Both the position numbers and the translations under genes were made by a program. Below the pieces are notes generated by a model. The model had not been told where the DNA came from, searched no databases, and was given only the letters and a program-made list of their open reading frames with translations. Of a DNA stretch of 64,000 nt, positions 8,683 through 16,627 are shown piece after piece (position 1 is the stretch's first letter; every line of letters begins with the position of its first letter). Source of the stretch: Ruegeria discodermiae (GTDB taxonomy: Bacteria > Pseudomonadota > Alphaproteobacteria > Rhodobacterales > Rhodobacteraceae); assembly GCF_030758345.1 (NCBI RefSeq), contig NZ_JAVAMO010000015.1:1-64000 (forward strand), given 5' to 3'.

Positions 8683-8979
8683 TCAGAGACCGGTGGACAC
8701 GTCGATGGTGTTGCCCTCTTCGAGGGTCACATAGGCTTTCTTGACGTCTTTCCGCTTGCCAAGTTGCCCGCGGAACCGCTTGACCTTGCCCTTGGTCACG
8801 GTGGTGTTCACCGCCTTGACCTTCACACCAAAGAGCGCCTCGACGGCTTCTTTGATCTGCGGCTTATTGCTGTCAATCGCCACTTCAAAAACAACCGCGC
8901 CGTTTTCGGACGCCATGGTCGATTTCTCGGTGATGACCGGCTTGCGGATCACGTCATAATGTTCTGCTTTCGCGCTCAT
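8683..8979 (-). CDS. rplW: 50S ribosomal protein L23
   Basis: L23 sits at the exit tunnel of the large subunit and docks trigger factor and SRP. The 98-residue product reads [19 protein letters not shown] at the N-terminus, [20 protein letters not shown] in the middle and [23 protein letters not shown] towards the end, a full-length bacterial L23. Its start overlaps the rplD stop by 4 nt. It is the last gene of this unit; the usual next gene rplB is missing and a strong terminator follows. Confidence 0.98.
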   Translation of the reverse strand: MSAKAEHYDVIRKPVITEKSTMASENGAVVFEVAIDSNKPQIKEAVEALFGVKVKAVNTTVTKGKVKRFRGQLGKRKDVKKAYVTLEEGNTIDVSTGL

Positions 8980-9593
8980 TTCAGACGAGCCTCCAGTGCT
9001 TCGACACCCGCTTTGGTGAGCACCAGCGTGTCACGCTTGAGGATGTCATAAACGTTTGCACCCATCGACGGCAGGATATCCAGACCTTCGATGTTGCGCG
9101 ACGCCTTCAGGAACCCTTCGTTCACGGTCGCCCCGTCGATGACCAGCGCGCGTTTCCAGCCCAGGTTTGCAACCTGTTTGGCCAGAGCGCCGGTCTTGCC
9201 TTCGGCGGCGGCGTCTTCGATCACGACCAGTTCACCGGCTTTCGCCTTGGCGGAAAGGGCGTGCTTCAGACCCAGCTTGCGGAACTTCTTGGGCAGGTCG
9301 TGGCCGTGCGAACGCGGCGTCGGACCTTTGTAGATGCCACCCTTGCGGAAGATTGGTGCGTTGCGGTCACCATGGCGTGCGCCACCGGTGCCCTTCTGGC
9401 GATAGATCTTCTTGGTCGAGTAGCTGGTTTCCGAGCGGGTCTTGACCTTGTGGGTGCCAGCCTGCGCGTTGTTGCGCTGCCAACGGACCACACGGTGCAG
9501 GATGTCCGCGCGCGGCTCCAGGCCGAACAGGTCCGCATCCAGCTCGATGTTGCCGGCTTTGCCGCCGTCCAGTTTGATTACATCAAGTTTCAT
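8976..9593 (-). CDS. rplD: 50S ribosomal protein L4
   Basis: L4 binds 23S rRNA early in assembly and lines the exit tunnel; in many bacteria it also represses its own operon. The 205-residue product has [35 protein letters not shown], the extended tunnel loop, at about residues 53-88, and the C-terminal helical core ending VEALEARLK. Length is normal. It overlaps rplC by 4 nt upstream and rplW by 4 nt downstream. Confidence 0.98.
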   Translation of the reverse strand: MKLDVIKLDGGKAGNIELDADLFGLEPRADILHRVVRWQRNNAQAGTHKVKTRSETSYSTKKIYRQKGTGGARHGDRNAPIFRKGGIYKGPTPRSHGHDLPKKFRKLGLKHALSAKAKAGELVVIEDAAAEGKTGALAKQVANLGWKRALVIDGATVNEGFLKASRNIEGLDILPSMGANVYDILKRDTLVLTKAGVEALEARLK

Positions 9594-10315
9594 GCTTCAC
9601 CACCTTCCGCGGGTGCTTCTTCCGCGGGTGCTTCGGTTGCAGCCGATTTGATCGCCGCCGGGAAAGGCAGCCCTTCGGGCGCTTTCTTTTTCACGGCGTC
9701 CTTGACGGTGACCCAGCCACCTTTCGAACCCGGAACCGCGCCCTTGATCATGAGCAGGCCACGATCAGCATCGGTTTTCACGACTTCGAGGTTCTGGGTG
9801 GTGACACGGGCAGCGCCCATGTGACCGGCCATCTTCTTACCTTTGAACACCTTGCCGGGGTCCTGACACTGACCGGTCGAACCGTGCGAACGGTGCGAGA
9901 TCGACACACCGTGCGAGGCACGCAGACCACCGAAATTGTGCCGCTTCATGGCACCGGCGAAACCTTTGCCGATCGAGGTGCCTGTCACGTCCACTTTCTG
10001 ACCTTCCAGAAAGTGCTCGGCCGAGATTTCGGCGCCAACGTCAATCAGGCCTTCTTCTTCCACGCGGAACTCGACCAGCTTGCGCTTAGGCTCAACCTTG
10101 GAGGCCGCATAATGGCCGCGCATCGCCTTGGAGACACGCTTGACCTTGGGCGAACCTGCGCCAAGCTGAACGGCGGTGTAGCCGTCTTTTTCAGTGGTCC
10201 GCTGCGCCACGACCTGCAGGCCGTCCAGTTGCAGAACGGTCACAGGGATCTGCTTGCCGTCGTCCTGGAACAGCCGGGTCATGCCGACTTTCTTTGCGAT
10301 AATACCGGAACGCAT
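9590..10315 (-). CDS. rplC: 50S ribosomal protein L3
   Basis: L3 is an early-assembly protein whose loop reaches the peptidyl-transferase centre. The 241-residue product starts [16 protein letters not shown] and has [19 protein letters not shown] and [35 protein letters not shown], the signature region. The C-terminus ends in an Ala/Glu-rich tail ([13 protein letters not shown]), longer than in enterobacteria but common in alphaproteobacteria. An ATG two codons upstream exists, but GGAGGG is only 1 nt from it and about 7 nt from the ATG at 10315, so the latter is preferred. Confidence 0.97.
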   Translation of the reverse strand: MRSGIIAKKVGMTRLFQDDGKQIPVTVLQLDGLQVVAQRTTEKDGYTAVQLGAGSPKVKRVSKAMRGHYAASKVEPKRKLVEFRVEEEGLIDVGAEISAEHFLEGQKVDVTGTSIGKGFAGAMKRHNFGGLRASHGVSISHRSHGSTGQCQDPGKVFKGKKMAGHMGAARVTTQNLEVVKTDADRGLLMIKGAVPGSKGGWVTVKDAVKKKAPEGLPFPAAIKSAATEAPAEEAPAEGGEA

Positions 10316-10330
10316 TCTCATACCCTCCGA

Positions 10331-10645
10331 TTACGATTGCAGCTTGATCTCGACATCCACACCAGCGGCGAGGTCGAGCTTCATCAGCGCGTCCACGGTC
10401 TGGGGGGTCGGATCAACGATGTCCAAGAGACGCTTATGCGTGCGAATCTCGAACTGATCGCGGGATTTCTTGTCGACGTGAGGGCCACGGAGAACCGTGA
10501 ACTTCTCGATCTTGTTCGGCAGCGGGATCGGGCCGCGCACTTGCGCACCGGTCCGCTTGGCAGTGTTGACGATCTCTTGCGTGCTGGCATCCAGGACGCG
10601 ATAGTCAAATGCCTTCAGCCGAATACGGATGTTTTGGCTTTGCAT
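10331..10645 (-). CDS. rpsJ: 30S ribosomal protein S10
   Basis: S10 is part of the 30S head and also serves as NusE in transcription antitermination. The 104-residue product starts [19 protein letters not shown] and contains [39 protein letters not shown], the conserved core and loop. The frame extends upstream, but ATG 10645 gives the canonical N-terminus. It is first in the rpsJ-rplC-rplD-rplW unit, with a promoter and leader hairpin upstream. No tuf or fusA gene is adjacent. Confidence 0.98.
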   Translation of the reverse strand: MQSQNIRIRLKAFDYRVLDASTQEIVNTAKRTGAQVRGPIPLPNKIEKFTVLRGPHVDKKSRDQFEIRTHKRLLDIVDPTPQTVDALMKLDLAAGVDVEIKLQS

Positions 10646-10721
10646 TCTAACAGCCTTTGTCTTCAGGCGTTGGAGTTGAGAGGAGGACAGGCGCCCATCG
10701 CCCACCCTCATCGAACCCAAA

Positions 10722-10741
10722 AGGCGGGAATCACCCCGCCT
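10722..10741 (-). promoter_or_regulatory. Leader hairpin with T-run in front of rpsJ (attenuator candidate)
   Basis: On the minus strand AGGCGGG and CCCGCCT (plus 10722-10741) form a 7-bp GC-rich stem with a 6-nt loop followed by TTTTGG. It lies between the rpsJ promoter and start codon, so it could act as an L4-responsive or other attenuator. Confidence 0.5.
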
Positions 10742-10766
10742 CGATGTTCATGATGAGAACCCGCGC

Positions 10767-10795
10767 GCTATACAGGTGCACGGACGACGTGACAA
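10767..10795 (-). promoter_or_regulatory. Sigma70-type promoter of the S10 operon
   Basis: On the minus strand TTGTCA (plus 10790-10795) and TATAGC (plus 10767-10772) are separated by 17 nt, a close match to the housekeeping consensus. The predicted start near 10760 gives a leader of about 115 nt before rpsJ. Confidence 0.6.
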
Positions 10796-11024
10796 GGGGC
10801 GATTCACCGCCCTGATCCACCAAATAAGACCTGCGGCCTAAATTGAGTTTCCGGCAATCCGACAGGTGCCATTGTGCAGCGGTACCTGGGCGACGCAATA
10901 TCGTATTGCGGATCGTAGAGCTAAGCGTCAGCGCGGCTCTGCGCGGTGCCCGATCAACAAGATGCAAAAAAACCTGACGGGTCGCCGATGACAACCATGA
11001 AAAACCCGGATAGACAGCCGCCAA

Positions 11025-11101
11025 GGCCCCGTGGCTCAACTGGATAGAGCAGCCCCCTCCTAAGGGGCAGGTTGCAGGTTCGAATCCTGCCGGGGTCGCC
11101 A
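11025..11101 (+). tRNA. tRNA-Arg (anticodon CCT)
   Basis: A complete cloverleaf: acceptor GGCCCCG pairs with CGGGGTC, D-arm GCTC/GAGC, anticodon stem GCCCC/GGGGC with loop CTCCTAA (anticodon CCT, reads AGG), T-arm with GGTTCGAAT, discriminator G and an encoded CCA (11099-11101). DNA downstream is gene-poor and mosaic, so this gene may mark the edge of an integrated region. Confidence 0.97.
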
Positions 11102-11862
11102 CTAAGCATCTGATAATAATAGATTAAATCAGGATTTTTGCATCAAAACCATTAGCATGATATTTTGTGCGTAGCACCTAATGGAATTTGGATGCACGAC
11201 ATGTCATGCAGACTAACCCGTTGCTGGCACAAGATTGGCACAAAACTGACACAGCCGCAGCGCCCAAACGGACGAAAAAGGCCCGGCGCTGTGCTGGACC
11301 TTCTGCATTTGATGTCAACCGATTTACAATGCTGTGATCCGGCGGGATCGCCAGGCGGCCAAGGCCGATGCAGGTTGGGCAAGACCAGGGCGGAGGGCCG
11401 ATTCCCCCGTAGCCCGGACCAGTTCAGAGCCGCCGCAGATCACGTCACTCCCATACAGTTCCAAGTCTGGGATATAAGGCGCGCTCGATCATTTGCCGCG
11501 CGCGAGATCAGCTTTCACCTCTCGCGCCGATGAATGCGTGGAACCTCTATCAAATCCACCGTATGTAATGCGAACGGGTAAGTTCAGTTTTGCCAAAGAG
11601 CAATGACGTCTCGCGGGCATAACCGTCATTGGGCTTATGTCCACTACTGAGTAAGATGGGGAGCGCGATGTCGTACAGCATGCATACTTCTAGCTCTCGC
11701 GTTTAACGTTAAACGTCGGATCTCTGTTCTTAAAGCTGTTGTAGACTGCCCTGACACAACAGCGCGGCCAAAGTGCGGAATCGGCGCTGAACTTCATCAA
11801 TCAGGCAGCGCAGGGTCAGAGGCTCACCGACACCCGGGCAAACTTTGTGGCTAATCTTCTGA
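11102..11862. other. Gene-poor stretch downstream of tRNA-Arg
   Basis: No convincing gene. Visible structures are three near-copies of TTGGCACAA at 11223-11250 and a perfect 16-bp palindrome CGTTTAACGTTAAACG at 11700-11715. An open frame at 11165-11533 lacks family features and codon character. No integrase or recognisable attachment repeat was found. It looks like decayed junction DNA at the start of the accessory region. Confidence 0.5.
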
Positions 11863-12087
11863 CTACTGGCGGCTTTCTTGCCGGTCATTGGCAAGGGCAG
11901 CAAGCCCTAGCATGGTAAGGGCTTGGACGCTTATGCACAGCCCCCAGATCCAGAGCGGCACGACATTCGCAAGTTCTCTGGCGGCGAGGGCGTAGATGAT
12001 CAATGATGCCGGAATGGTGGCAATCAGGCTGATAATCAATGGACGCCTAAGCCGTCGCGCCACCCGCTCTGCAATATGCTCTTTCAT
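11863..12087 (-). CDS. Small two-helix membrane protein, hypothetical
   Basis: A 74-residue protein with a basic N-terminus (MKEHIAERVARRLRRPL) and two hydrophobic segments, IISLIATIPASLIIYALAA (about 18-36) and VPLWIWGLCISVQALTMLGLAAL (about 42-64). A TTG three codons upstream is an alternative start. No family recognised. It stands isolated in gene-poor DNA, so reality as a gene is moderate; the two well-formed helices with a positively charged start favour it. Confidence 0.5.
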   Translation of the reverse strand: MKEHIAERVARRLRRPLIISLIATIPASLIIYALAARELANVVPLWIWGLCISVQALTMLGLAALANDRQESRQ

Positions 12088-12198
12088 GGCAACCAATGTA
12101 GGAACGCGCGCCCGATCCGTCCAGAACCAAGGGCGACAACAAGTTAGCTCAGAATATCAAACGATATCAAAGGCCGAACCCGGATAAGGTAACAGGAT

Positions 12199-12456
12199 AT
12201 GACTGACCGCGAATATGCATCCGCATCAATTGAGGACATCGGCCACCGACAATTGCGGGTCAGCTACTCGGGATTTCCATGGCAGAACGCGACGCGGATC
12301 GCGCAGCGGGCCAACCAGATCGCACAGAACTATTCGCGGGGCTGGAACTGCCTGCACTCCAACGAACTAATGCCGTCATGGAAGCGGGTGGATGCCAAGT
12401 ATTGTTCAGAGCGGTGTCGGAAGACGGTTGCGAGGCGACGGCGTGCACGGCACTGA
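12199..12456 (+). CDS. Small protein with a C-terminal CxxxC zinc-finger-like motif
   Basis: An 85-residue basic protein. The C-terminal segment DAKYCSERCRKTVARRRRARH resembles the short zinc-ribbon half-site (YCSxRCRxxAxRRR) that occurs in small DNA-binding proteins. Only one further Cys (WNCLHSN) is present upstream, so a complete four-ligand site is uncertain. The ATG follows an AACAGGAT sequence. The first half (MTDREYASASIEDIGHRQL) has no recognisable features. It may be a remnant or fusion; function unknown. Confidence 0.4.
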   Translation: MTDREYASASIEDIGHRQLRVSYSGFPWQNATRIAQRANQIAQNYSRGWNCLHSNELMPSWKRVDAKYCSERCRKTVARRRRARH

Positions 12457-12557
12457 TGTCGGGCGTGCGGGCTGCATCCACCTCTGGGTTGCCTTGACTA
12501 CAACTGGTGCCGACGATGTAGTGCTTCTCGAAACGACCAATTGGAGTGGATGTCGCA

Positions 12558-13166
12558 ATGCAACGTTTTGTAGTTTCTGCCGCCGCACTATTGTTTCTAG
12601 CACTGATGGTCACAACAGCGAGTGCCCAATCTCAAGGATTCACCACCACTTCAGTTCATATGCGTGCAGGGCCGGGAACCAATTACCCGGTGGTGGCGAC
12701 CTTACCGCAGGACGCAACTATTGAGATATCCGGTTGCCAAGTGGGCTATAGTTGGTGCGATGTATCCTGGAATACCGCTCGTGGTTGGATTTCAAACAAC
12801 TACATTCTGGTTGAAGAAGACGGGCAAAAGACTGTGTTGAATCCTGTGCTTGCCGCCGCGCTAGGCATCGCGATTATCGAATTCAGCCAGTCATATTGGG
12901 AAAATCACTATCAGGCATATCCTTGGTTTGCATATTGGAACCATTACTACCACCCTTATCATCCGGTTCCAGGTCCATACTGTTATCATGCTCCACAGGA
13001 TCCGGCATGTCACTATGCACCCTACAATCCAAATCGGTTGTACCAAACTGAGCATCATCATTCCCATCACCACGGGCATGGGCATCCACATAACCATTCT
13101 CACCACGAGGGGAGCCATGGCGGACATGGCCATTCACATCACGACGGGAGCCATCACCACCACTGA
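12558..13166 (+). CDS. Exported bacterial SH3 domain protein with His-rich tail
   Basis: A 202-residue protein with a Sec signal peptide (about residues 1-24, ending TTASAQ). A bacterial SH3 domain (SH3_3 type) at about 26-85 shows VHMRAGPGTNYPVVATLP and the WCDVSWNTARGWISNNYI strand, typical of cell-wall-binding modules. A Tyr/Pro/His-rich linker follows from about residue 110. The last 40 residues are mostly His, Gly and Ser (HHSHHHGHGHPHNHSHHEG), likely a metal-binding tail. The start chosen is the ATG at 12558, at the beginning of the signal peptide. It probably acts in the periplasm; a metal-buffering or envelope role is inference only. Confidence 0.75.
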   Translation: MQRFVVSAAALLFLALMVTTASAQSQGFTTTSVHMRAGPGTNYPVVATLPQDATIEISGCQVGYSWCDVSWNTARGWISNNYILVEEDGQKTVLNPVLAAALGIAIIEFSQSYWENHYQAYPWFAYWNHYYHPYHPVPGPYCYHAPQDPACHYAPYNPNRLYQTEHHHSHHHGHGHPHNHSHHEGSHGGHGHSHHDGSHHHH

Positions 13167-13209
13167 GTCTACCTCAAAAAGGGAGTACTAATTCACGACA
13201 GGAGCGGCT

Positions 13210-13617
13210 TCAGCAGTACCTCGCCCGCTTCAACCGGGACTTGGCGGCGGGCTTTTCAAACCGGGCATACCGGCCACCTGAGTAATTGGTGAAACCAAGG
13301 GCATGCCCAGCAGCAATAACGGTGGCACTCAGGTCCCCACCATCTACATCGCAAGTCCCGATATGATGGTCCCTGTGCATCTCGCCCGTCAGTTCACAGC
13401 GGACGGTTTTTCCAGTAACGAAACCAATCATCCATTGCTTGGCGTTCAGTCCTTCCGGTGTGTCAGTTTCGGGGGCATCGACGCCTTCAAAGCGCACTGG
13501 AGTTCCATTCCTTCCATCTAGAACGATGGTATCTGCATCTCGGACATGGATATCGGAACACGTCAGACCCCCGGACTGGCACGCAGCCAGTAACAACAGT
13601 GGAATAATTAGACGCAT
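13210..13617 (-). CDS. Thermonuclease (SNase)-like lipoprotein
   Basis: A 135-residue staphylococcal-nuclease-like protein. The N-terminus MRLIIPLLLLAACQSG has a lipobox (LAAC), predicting a lipoprotein anchored at Cys13. The fold markers are VRDADTIVLDG (about 25-35), VRFEGVDAPETDTPEG (about 41-56, with the Arg and acidic residues of the active site) and the C-terminal GHALGFTNYSGGRYARFE. The usual GRTVA-type segment with the second active-site Arg is altered to HRDHHIGTC, so catalysis is uncertain. Its start codon and Shine-Dalgarno lie inside a long hairpin (13612-13659). Confidence 0.8.
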   Translation of the reverse strand: MRLIIPLLLLAACQSGGLTCSDIHVRDADTIVLDGRNGTPVRFEGVDAPETDTPEGLNAKQWMIGFVTGKTVRCELTGEMHRDHHIGTCDVDGGDLSATVIAAGHALGFTNYSGGRYARFEKPAAKSRLKRARYC

Positions 13618-13659
13618 TCGTGTCTCCTTAACAGAGCGTTAAGGTCGGCACGAATGCGT
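13612..13659 (-). promoter_or_regulatory. Long hairpin enclosing the ribosome-binding site and start codon of the SNase-like gene
   Basis: In mRNA sense an outer 11-bp stem pairs ACGCATTCGTG (plus 13649-13659) with CACGAATGCGT (plus 13612-13622), which contains the AUG. An inner 7-bp stem pairs CCTTAAC with GTTAAGG (plus 13626-13644), whose 3' arm is part of the AAGGAG Shine-Dalgarno. Both initiation signals are therefore paired: the form of an RNA thermometer or translational switch. Confidence 0.6.
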
Positions 13660-13729
13660 TAACAAACGACCACACAGATAAAACTGGCGGGAAAAGAAGC
13701 GACGTTGGGCGCAGGAAAGCCGCGCGCAA

Positions 13730-13939
13730 TCAACTACCGAAATGGTGGCGATGCAGGTATGCCTCTATCTCGCAGCGGGATATCCCAAGGCCCAGCAGTT
13801 CGCGGTCTGTCATCCGCATCAGTTCTCTTCGCTGCTGATTGTAAAGGGCTCGGGTAGCCCGCTTGGCCTTCTTCTTTTCTGAATTGGAAAACAGGCGCGA
13901 AAGAAAACCGTCCCGAACTGGTGCGTCAGCATATGCCAT
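13730..13939 (-). CDS. DUF1127 domain protein
   Basis: A 69-residue basic protein. The C-terminal part RRELMRMTDRELLGLGISRCEIEAYL is the DUF1127 signature (R-x-L-x-x-MxDRxLxDIGLxRxDI). Short DUF1127 proteins of alphaproteobacteria have been linked to RNA turnover, phosphate or stress responses. The ATG follows GAAGGAGACTCAG, a strong site. It stands alone within the accessory region, so it may come from the accessory DNA rather than the core set. Confidence 0.85.
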   Translation of the reverse strand: MAYADAPVRDGFLSRLFSNSEKKKAKRATRALYNQQRRELMRMTDRELLGLGISRCEIEAYLHRHHFGS

Positions 13940-14057
13940 CTGAGTCTCCTTCTCACTTGCTTGATTGCTCTAAGGTGACACATGCGATGTAGTTCTGAAG
14001 CTTGCTGAAAGCGGAAATTAAGTCTTGTTCAGGCTGTCGAAATTGGCGGCGTATTCA

Positions 14058-14714
14058 CTACTCGTCTGTCGCAACACCCCGAGCCACAATCTCAAGCACC
14101 CCGTCAGGCAACGGTCTCTGTAGCGTCCCAGCCTCGCTCCAGGGTGCTGTGAGCCACGTCTCAACCTCTTCGAGCGTCTGCAGGATCACCGGCATGGCCT
14201 TCGGGTGGATCGCGCCCACGACGTTATTCGGTTCTGTCGTCAGGAACCCGTAGAGGTCTGCATTCACCTCACCTTCCTTGACCTTTCGCACGCTGGTCCA
14301 GTTGGTCCAAACGCCAGCGAAGAACGCCAGGGGCCGATCCTCGCTGAAGGCAAACCAGACTAGCTCGGATTTACCCTCCGCATTCCTTCCCGGCTCTGAG
14401 AACGAGGTGAAGGGCACAACGCAACGGTGCTCCACAGCCAACCAGCGCCGCCAATGGGGGCTTTTCGTGTTGCGGACGTTCGTCACACCCCGATCCACCT
14501 TCTTGCCCTTCAGGGCGAAGGCAGGGCTTGGCATTCCCCAACGACCCATCGCCAGTTCCCGCTGGCCTTCGTTGTTGCGGACGACAGGGGCGTTGTAGTC
14601 GGGGTATATGCTAGGCTGCAGGGGCATGTTTCCGACCGCAGGCGTGGCTGTCATGGCCTTGGTGAAGTCAAGAACAGCCTGACGCGCGGATGTGTGTGAA
14701 TAAAGATTGCACAT
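14058..14714 (-). CDS. SRAP domain protein (YedK/HMCES family)
   Basis: SRAP proteins crosslink covalently to abasic sites in single-stranded DNA through Cys2 and shield them. The 218-residue product starts MCNLYSHTSARQAV, giving the required Met-Cys, and contains RWGMPSPAF, NVRNTKSPHWRRW, HRCVVPFTSFSEP (site of the active-site Glu) and AIHPKAMPVIL with the conserved His. The frame continues upstream, but only the ATG at 14714 places Cys at position 2. It is preceded by the DUF2165 gene with only 7 nt between them. Confidence 0.92.
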   Translation of the reverse strand: MCNLYSHTSARQAVLDFTKAMTATPAVGNMPLQPSIYPDYNAPVVRNNEGQRELAMGRWGMPSPAFALKGKKVDRGVTNVRNTKSPHWRRWLAVEHRCVVPFTSFSEPGRNAEGKSELVWFAFSEDRPLAFFAGVWTNWTSVRKVKEGEVNADLYGFLTTEPNNVVGAIHPKAMPVILQTLEEVETWLTAPWSEAGTLQRPLPDGVLEIVARGVATDE

Positions 14715-14721
14715 GGATCTC

Positions 14722-15270
14722 TTACCTGAGCGTATGTCGCCTTTTTGATTCCACCGGTCCGTCGTTGTCCTGAAAAACATAGATGCCAGACAGGAGCATG
14801 GTCGCATAGAAAATGAACGCGGTCTGTTGCGCGTTGAAGGTGAGCGAGCGCCACATCTGAAACCACTCTCCTGCAACCACCATGAAGCCAAACAGCCAAA
14901 CCAAAATTGAAGCAATCAAACCCACTGCAAACGGAGTCTTCGCGGCTCGGAATTGAGGGTTCGGCCCGTTGATCCGAAGCAACATAAGAATGCCTGCAAT
15001 CGCAAACATCGCTCCTGCCACTGCCTCTCCGGTGGTGATTGCTGCATAGGCAAGGCGTTGTATTGCGGGGTCTGTAGCTGCGCGCCAAGAGACCTCCGGG
15101 TCATCTTTTGTGGACGCCATTGACATGACTTCCTGCACGTAGACCCAATTCGTGTCATAGTCTGCAACGTTTCCATAGGCGACCATGAGCGCCCACAAGC
15201 CAAGAATGACTGCCAACAGGGCCTTGGAAAACCTGAGCCAAAAGACCTCTGAAAATACCGGTGTGTTCAT
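14722..15270 (-). CDS. DUF2165 family membrane protein
   Basis: A 182-residue inner-membrane protein with four hydrophobic segments: about 14-34 (SKALLAVILGLWALMVAYGNV), 72-98 (YAAITTGEAVAGAMFAIAGILML), 112-134 (PFAVGLIASILVWLFGFMVVAGEWF) and 146-166. The motifs GNVADYDTNWVYVQEVMSMAS and GEWFQMWRS are characteristic of DUF2165, a family of unknown function. It ends 7 nt before the SRAP gene on the same strand, suggesting co-transcription. Confidence 0.88.
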   Translation of the reverse strand: MNTPVFSEVFWLRFSKALLAVILGLWALMVAYGNVADYDTNWVYVQEVMSMASTKDDPEVSWRAATDPAIQRLAYAAITTGEAVAGAMFAIAGILMLLRINGPNPQFRAAKTPFAVGLIASILVWLFGFMVVAGEWFQMWRSLTFNAQQTAFIFYATMLLSGIYVFQDNDGPVESKRRHTLR

Positions 15271-15341
15271 TCATCGCTCCACATGATTATCTCGGCTTTT
15301 GTTGAGCCTACGAGTGGTTTCATTCTTCCGCAAACGGCTGG

Positions 15342-15662
15342 TTACTCATCCCCCAGCATCACAGTCTTCCACGTCTGGATCAGTTTTGCCGGGCGGCGCA
15401 CTGGCAGCTTCCCCAAGTCTTCCTGCTTTGGCAGCCTTGCACGCATGTCCACATATTCACGGCCATGCTTGTGGCAGGGCAGCACCGGTTCATGCATTGG
15501 CCAGTCGGGGCCAACGATGTCAACGAGGTCTGAGGCAAGGAAATGGACCTTACGGCGGCATAGGTTGCACCGAAGCGTGATGCCCTGACCATCAGCCGCA
15601 GCATCCCGCAACGTGCGGCACTTGCCGGGGTACGGATGGGCTGGCGGATGAGAGACAGGCAT
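15342..15662 (-). CDS. Hypothetical protein with a CxxC motif
   Basis: A 106-residue protein. RCNLCRRKVHFLASDLVDIVGPDWPMHEP at about residues 31-59 has a CxxC pair, and a further Cys lies in LPCHKHG near 62, which suggests a small zinc-binding site. The C-terminus RRPAKLIQTWKTVMLG is basic. Similar short proteins occur in rhizobia and roseobacters without known function. The ATG at 15662 was chosen over an upstream start because the preceding segment overlaps the divergent gene's leader. Divergent from the gene at 15727. Confidence 0.6.
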   Translation of the reverse strand: MPVSHPPAHPYPGKCRTLRDAAADGQGITLRCNLCRRKVHFLASDLVDIVGPDWPMHEPVLPCHKHGREYVDMRARLPKQEDLGKLPVRRPAKLIQTWKTVMLGDE

Positions 15663-15726
15663 AAATAGAACATAATGGGAACATTGCAGCTTGCCCAAGC
15701 TGAAAATCGCACCTAGCTTTCCCGTT

Positions 15727-16062
15727 ATGCGCACCAAATCCCGCTCCCGCAAAAAAGCCGCTGGCGAACTGTTCTATCCTCTGAGGGTTCGCGAGCTGGT
15801 TCCTGTGGATGGGTTCGGGCGGCGATATGACGACCTGCACAGATGGATGGATGAGCGCACAGGACGCGGCTTGTGGGGTCACAACGCAGACTGTGTGCCT
15901 CGTTACGACCTCAGAGACACAACGGCCTTCTACATGGCCGATCCGGCGCTTGTGGTGCCGTTTCTTGAGACCTTCGACTTGGAGCTTGCGCAGGGTGACC
16001 CGGAGCGCCCCGGCGAGAGTTCGTATAGGTTGATGGGACCGAGGTCCGGGCTTAACCGATGA
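15727..16062 (+). CDS. Hypothetical basic protein
   Basis: A 111-residue protein with a highly basic N-terminus (MRTKSRSRKKAAG), then LFYPLRVRELVPVDGFGRRYDDLHRWMDE and DLRDTTAFYMADPALVVPFLETFDLEL. No known family is recognised. The ATG at 15727 lies 64 nt from the divergent hypothetical gene. Some rhizobial and roseobacter genomic islands carry similar orphan proteins with a DNA-binding-like basic start, but the function is open. Confidence rests on coding character of the middle part only. Confidence 0.5.
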   Translation: MRTKSRSRKKAAGELFYPLRVRELVPVDGFGRRYDDLHRWMDERTGRGLWGHNADCVPRYDLRDTTAFYMADPALVVPFLETFDLELAQGDPERPGESSYRLMGPRSGLNR

Positions 16063-16153
16063 TGTCTGTTCGATATGTACGGTTGTTGAGTTACCCCTTG
16101 GAGCGCAACCGTGTCCTGTGATATCCGGGCCTCTTTTTTCGAAGGAGGAGGAC

Positions 16154-16383
16154 ATGTCTGACTAGGCCGCTCATGAAGCCCTCCACACCGCCTACGTCCT
16201 GATGGACAGTTACGGCTCATATGTTGGCGAGCATCGGTGGGTCGAGGCGAACCCGGAAATCGCAGCCAAGGTTGAAGAGGCTATGGAGGCATCATGGATG
16301 TGTGCCAGTCAATTGGCCGGGTGCATCTGGTCGAAAATCAGGAGGTCGGCTTTGGGAGACCTGTCGGAAAGGAAGTGCTGTAG
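16154..16383 (+). pseudogene. Small gene broken by an early amber codon and a frameshift
   Basis: A strong GGAGGAGGAC site precedes ATG 16154. The frame reads MSD, TAG, then AAHEALHTAYVLMDSYG and continues as good coding sequence to EEAMEASW. One base is then missing; in the next frame it continues DVCQSIGRVHLVENQEVGF to a natural TAG at 16381-16383. Both parts look like one ~75-residue protein of unknown function. Translation could restart at ATG 16202, but the frameshift would still spoil the C-terminus. Confidence 0.7.
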
Positions 16384-16627
16384 CAACTCGGATGCGTCTT
16401 GCACTCGTGAGGCCGCGCGGACTGGCAGACAACCCGCCGGGGGACGGGCGGAAATCCATAAGAGGGGGACACGCAGCCTCGCCCCATGTTTTCGATTGCC
16501 CCGAAATGTCTCTACCCCCGACTAGGGGCAAGGTTGCGCTAACGGTGCTGATGGCCACGACCGAGGGCTTACTGTCCACAGCCGGTATGACTGTGCCATA
16601 CTGCCACCATGACCCGAGCAGCCGAGC
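16384..16627. other. Unassigned spacer before the IS5 fragment
   Basis: About 240 nt with no recognisable gene. A short GC-rich inverted sequence (CCGCCGGGGGACGGGCGG, near 16436-16453) could fold. The segment from 16569 to 16627 continues the transposase frame but no longer resembles the family, which marks the breakpoint of the element. Confidence 0.4.

Noticed and set aside
10731-11102. Minus-strand open frame starting MATPAGFEPATCPLGGG
   Set aside because: Its N-terminus is the reverse complement of tRNA-Arg, a well-known spurious translation; the rest has no coding character.
11165-11533. Open frame with WHKIGTKLTQ resembling an integrase-end phrase
   Set aside because: Too short, no catalytic Arg/His/Tyr set and no continuation upstream; not enough to call an integrase.
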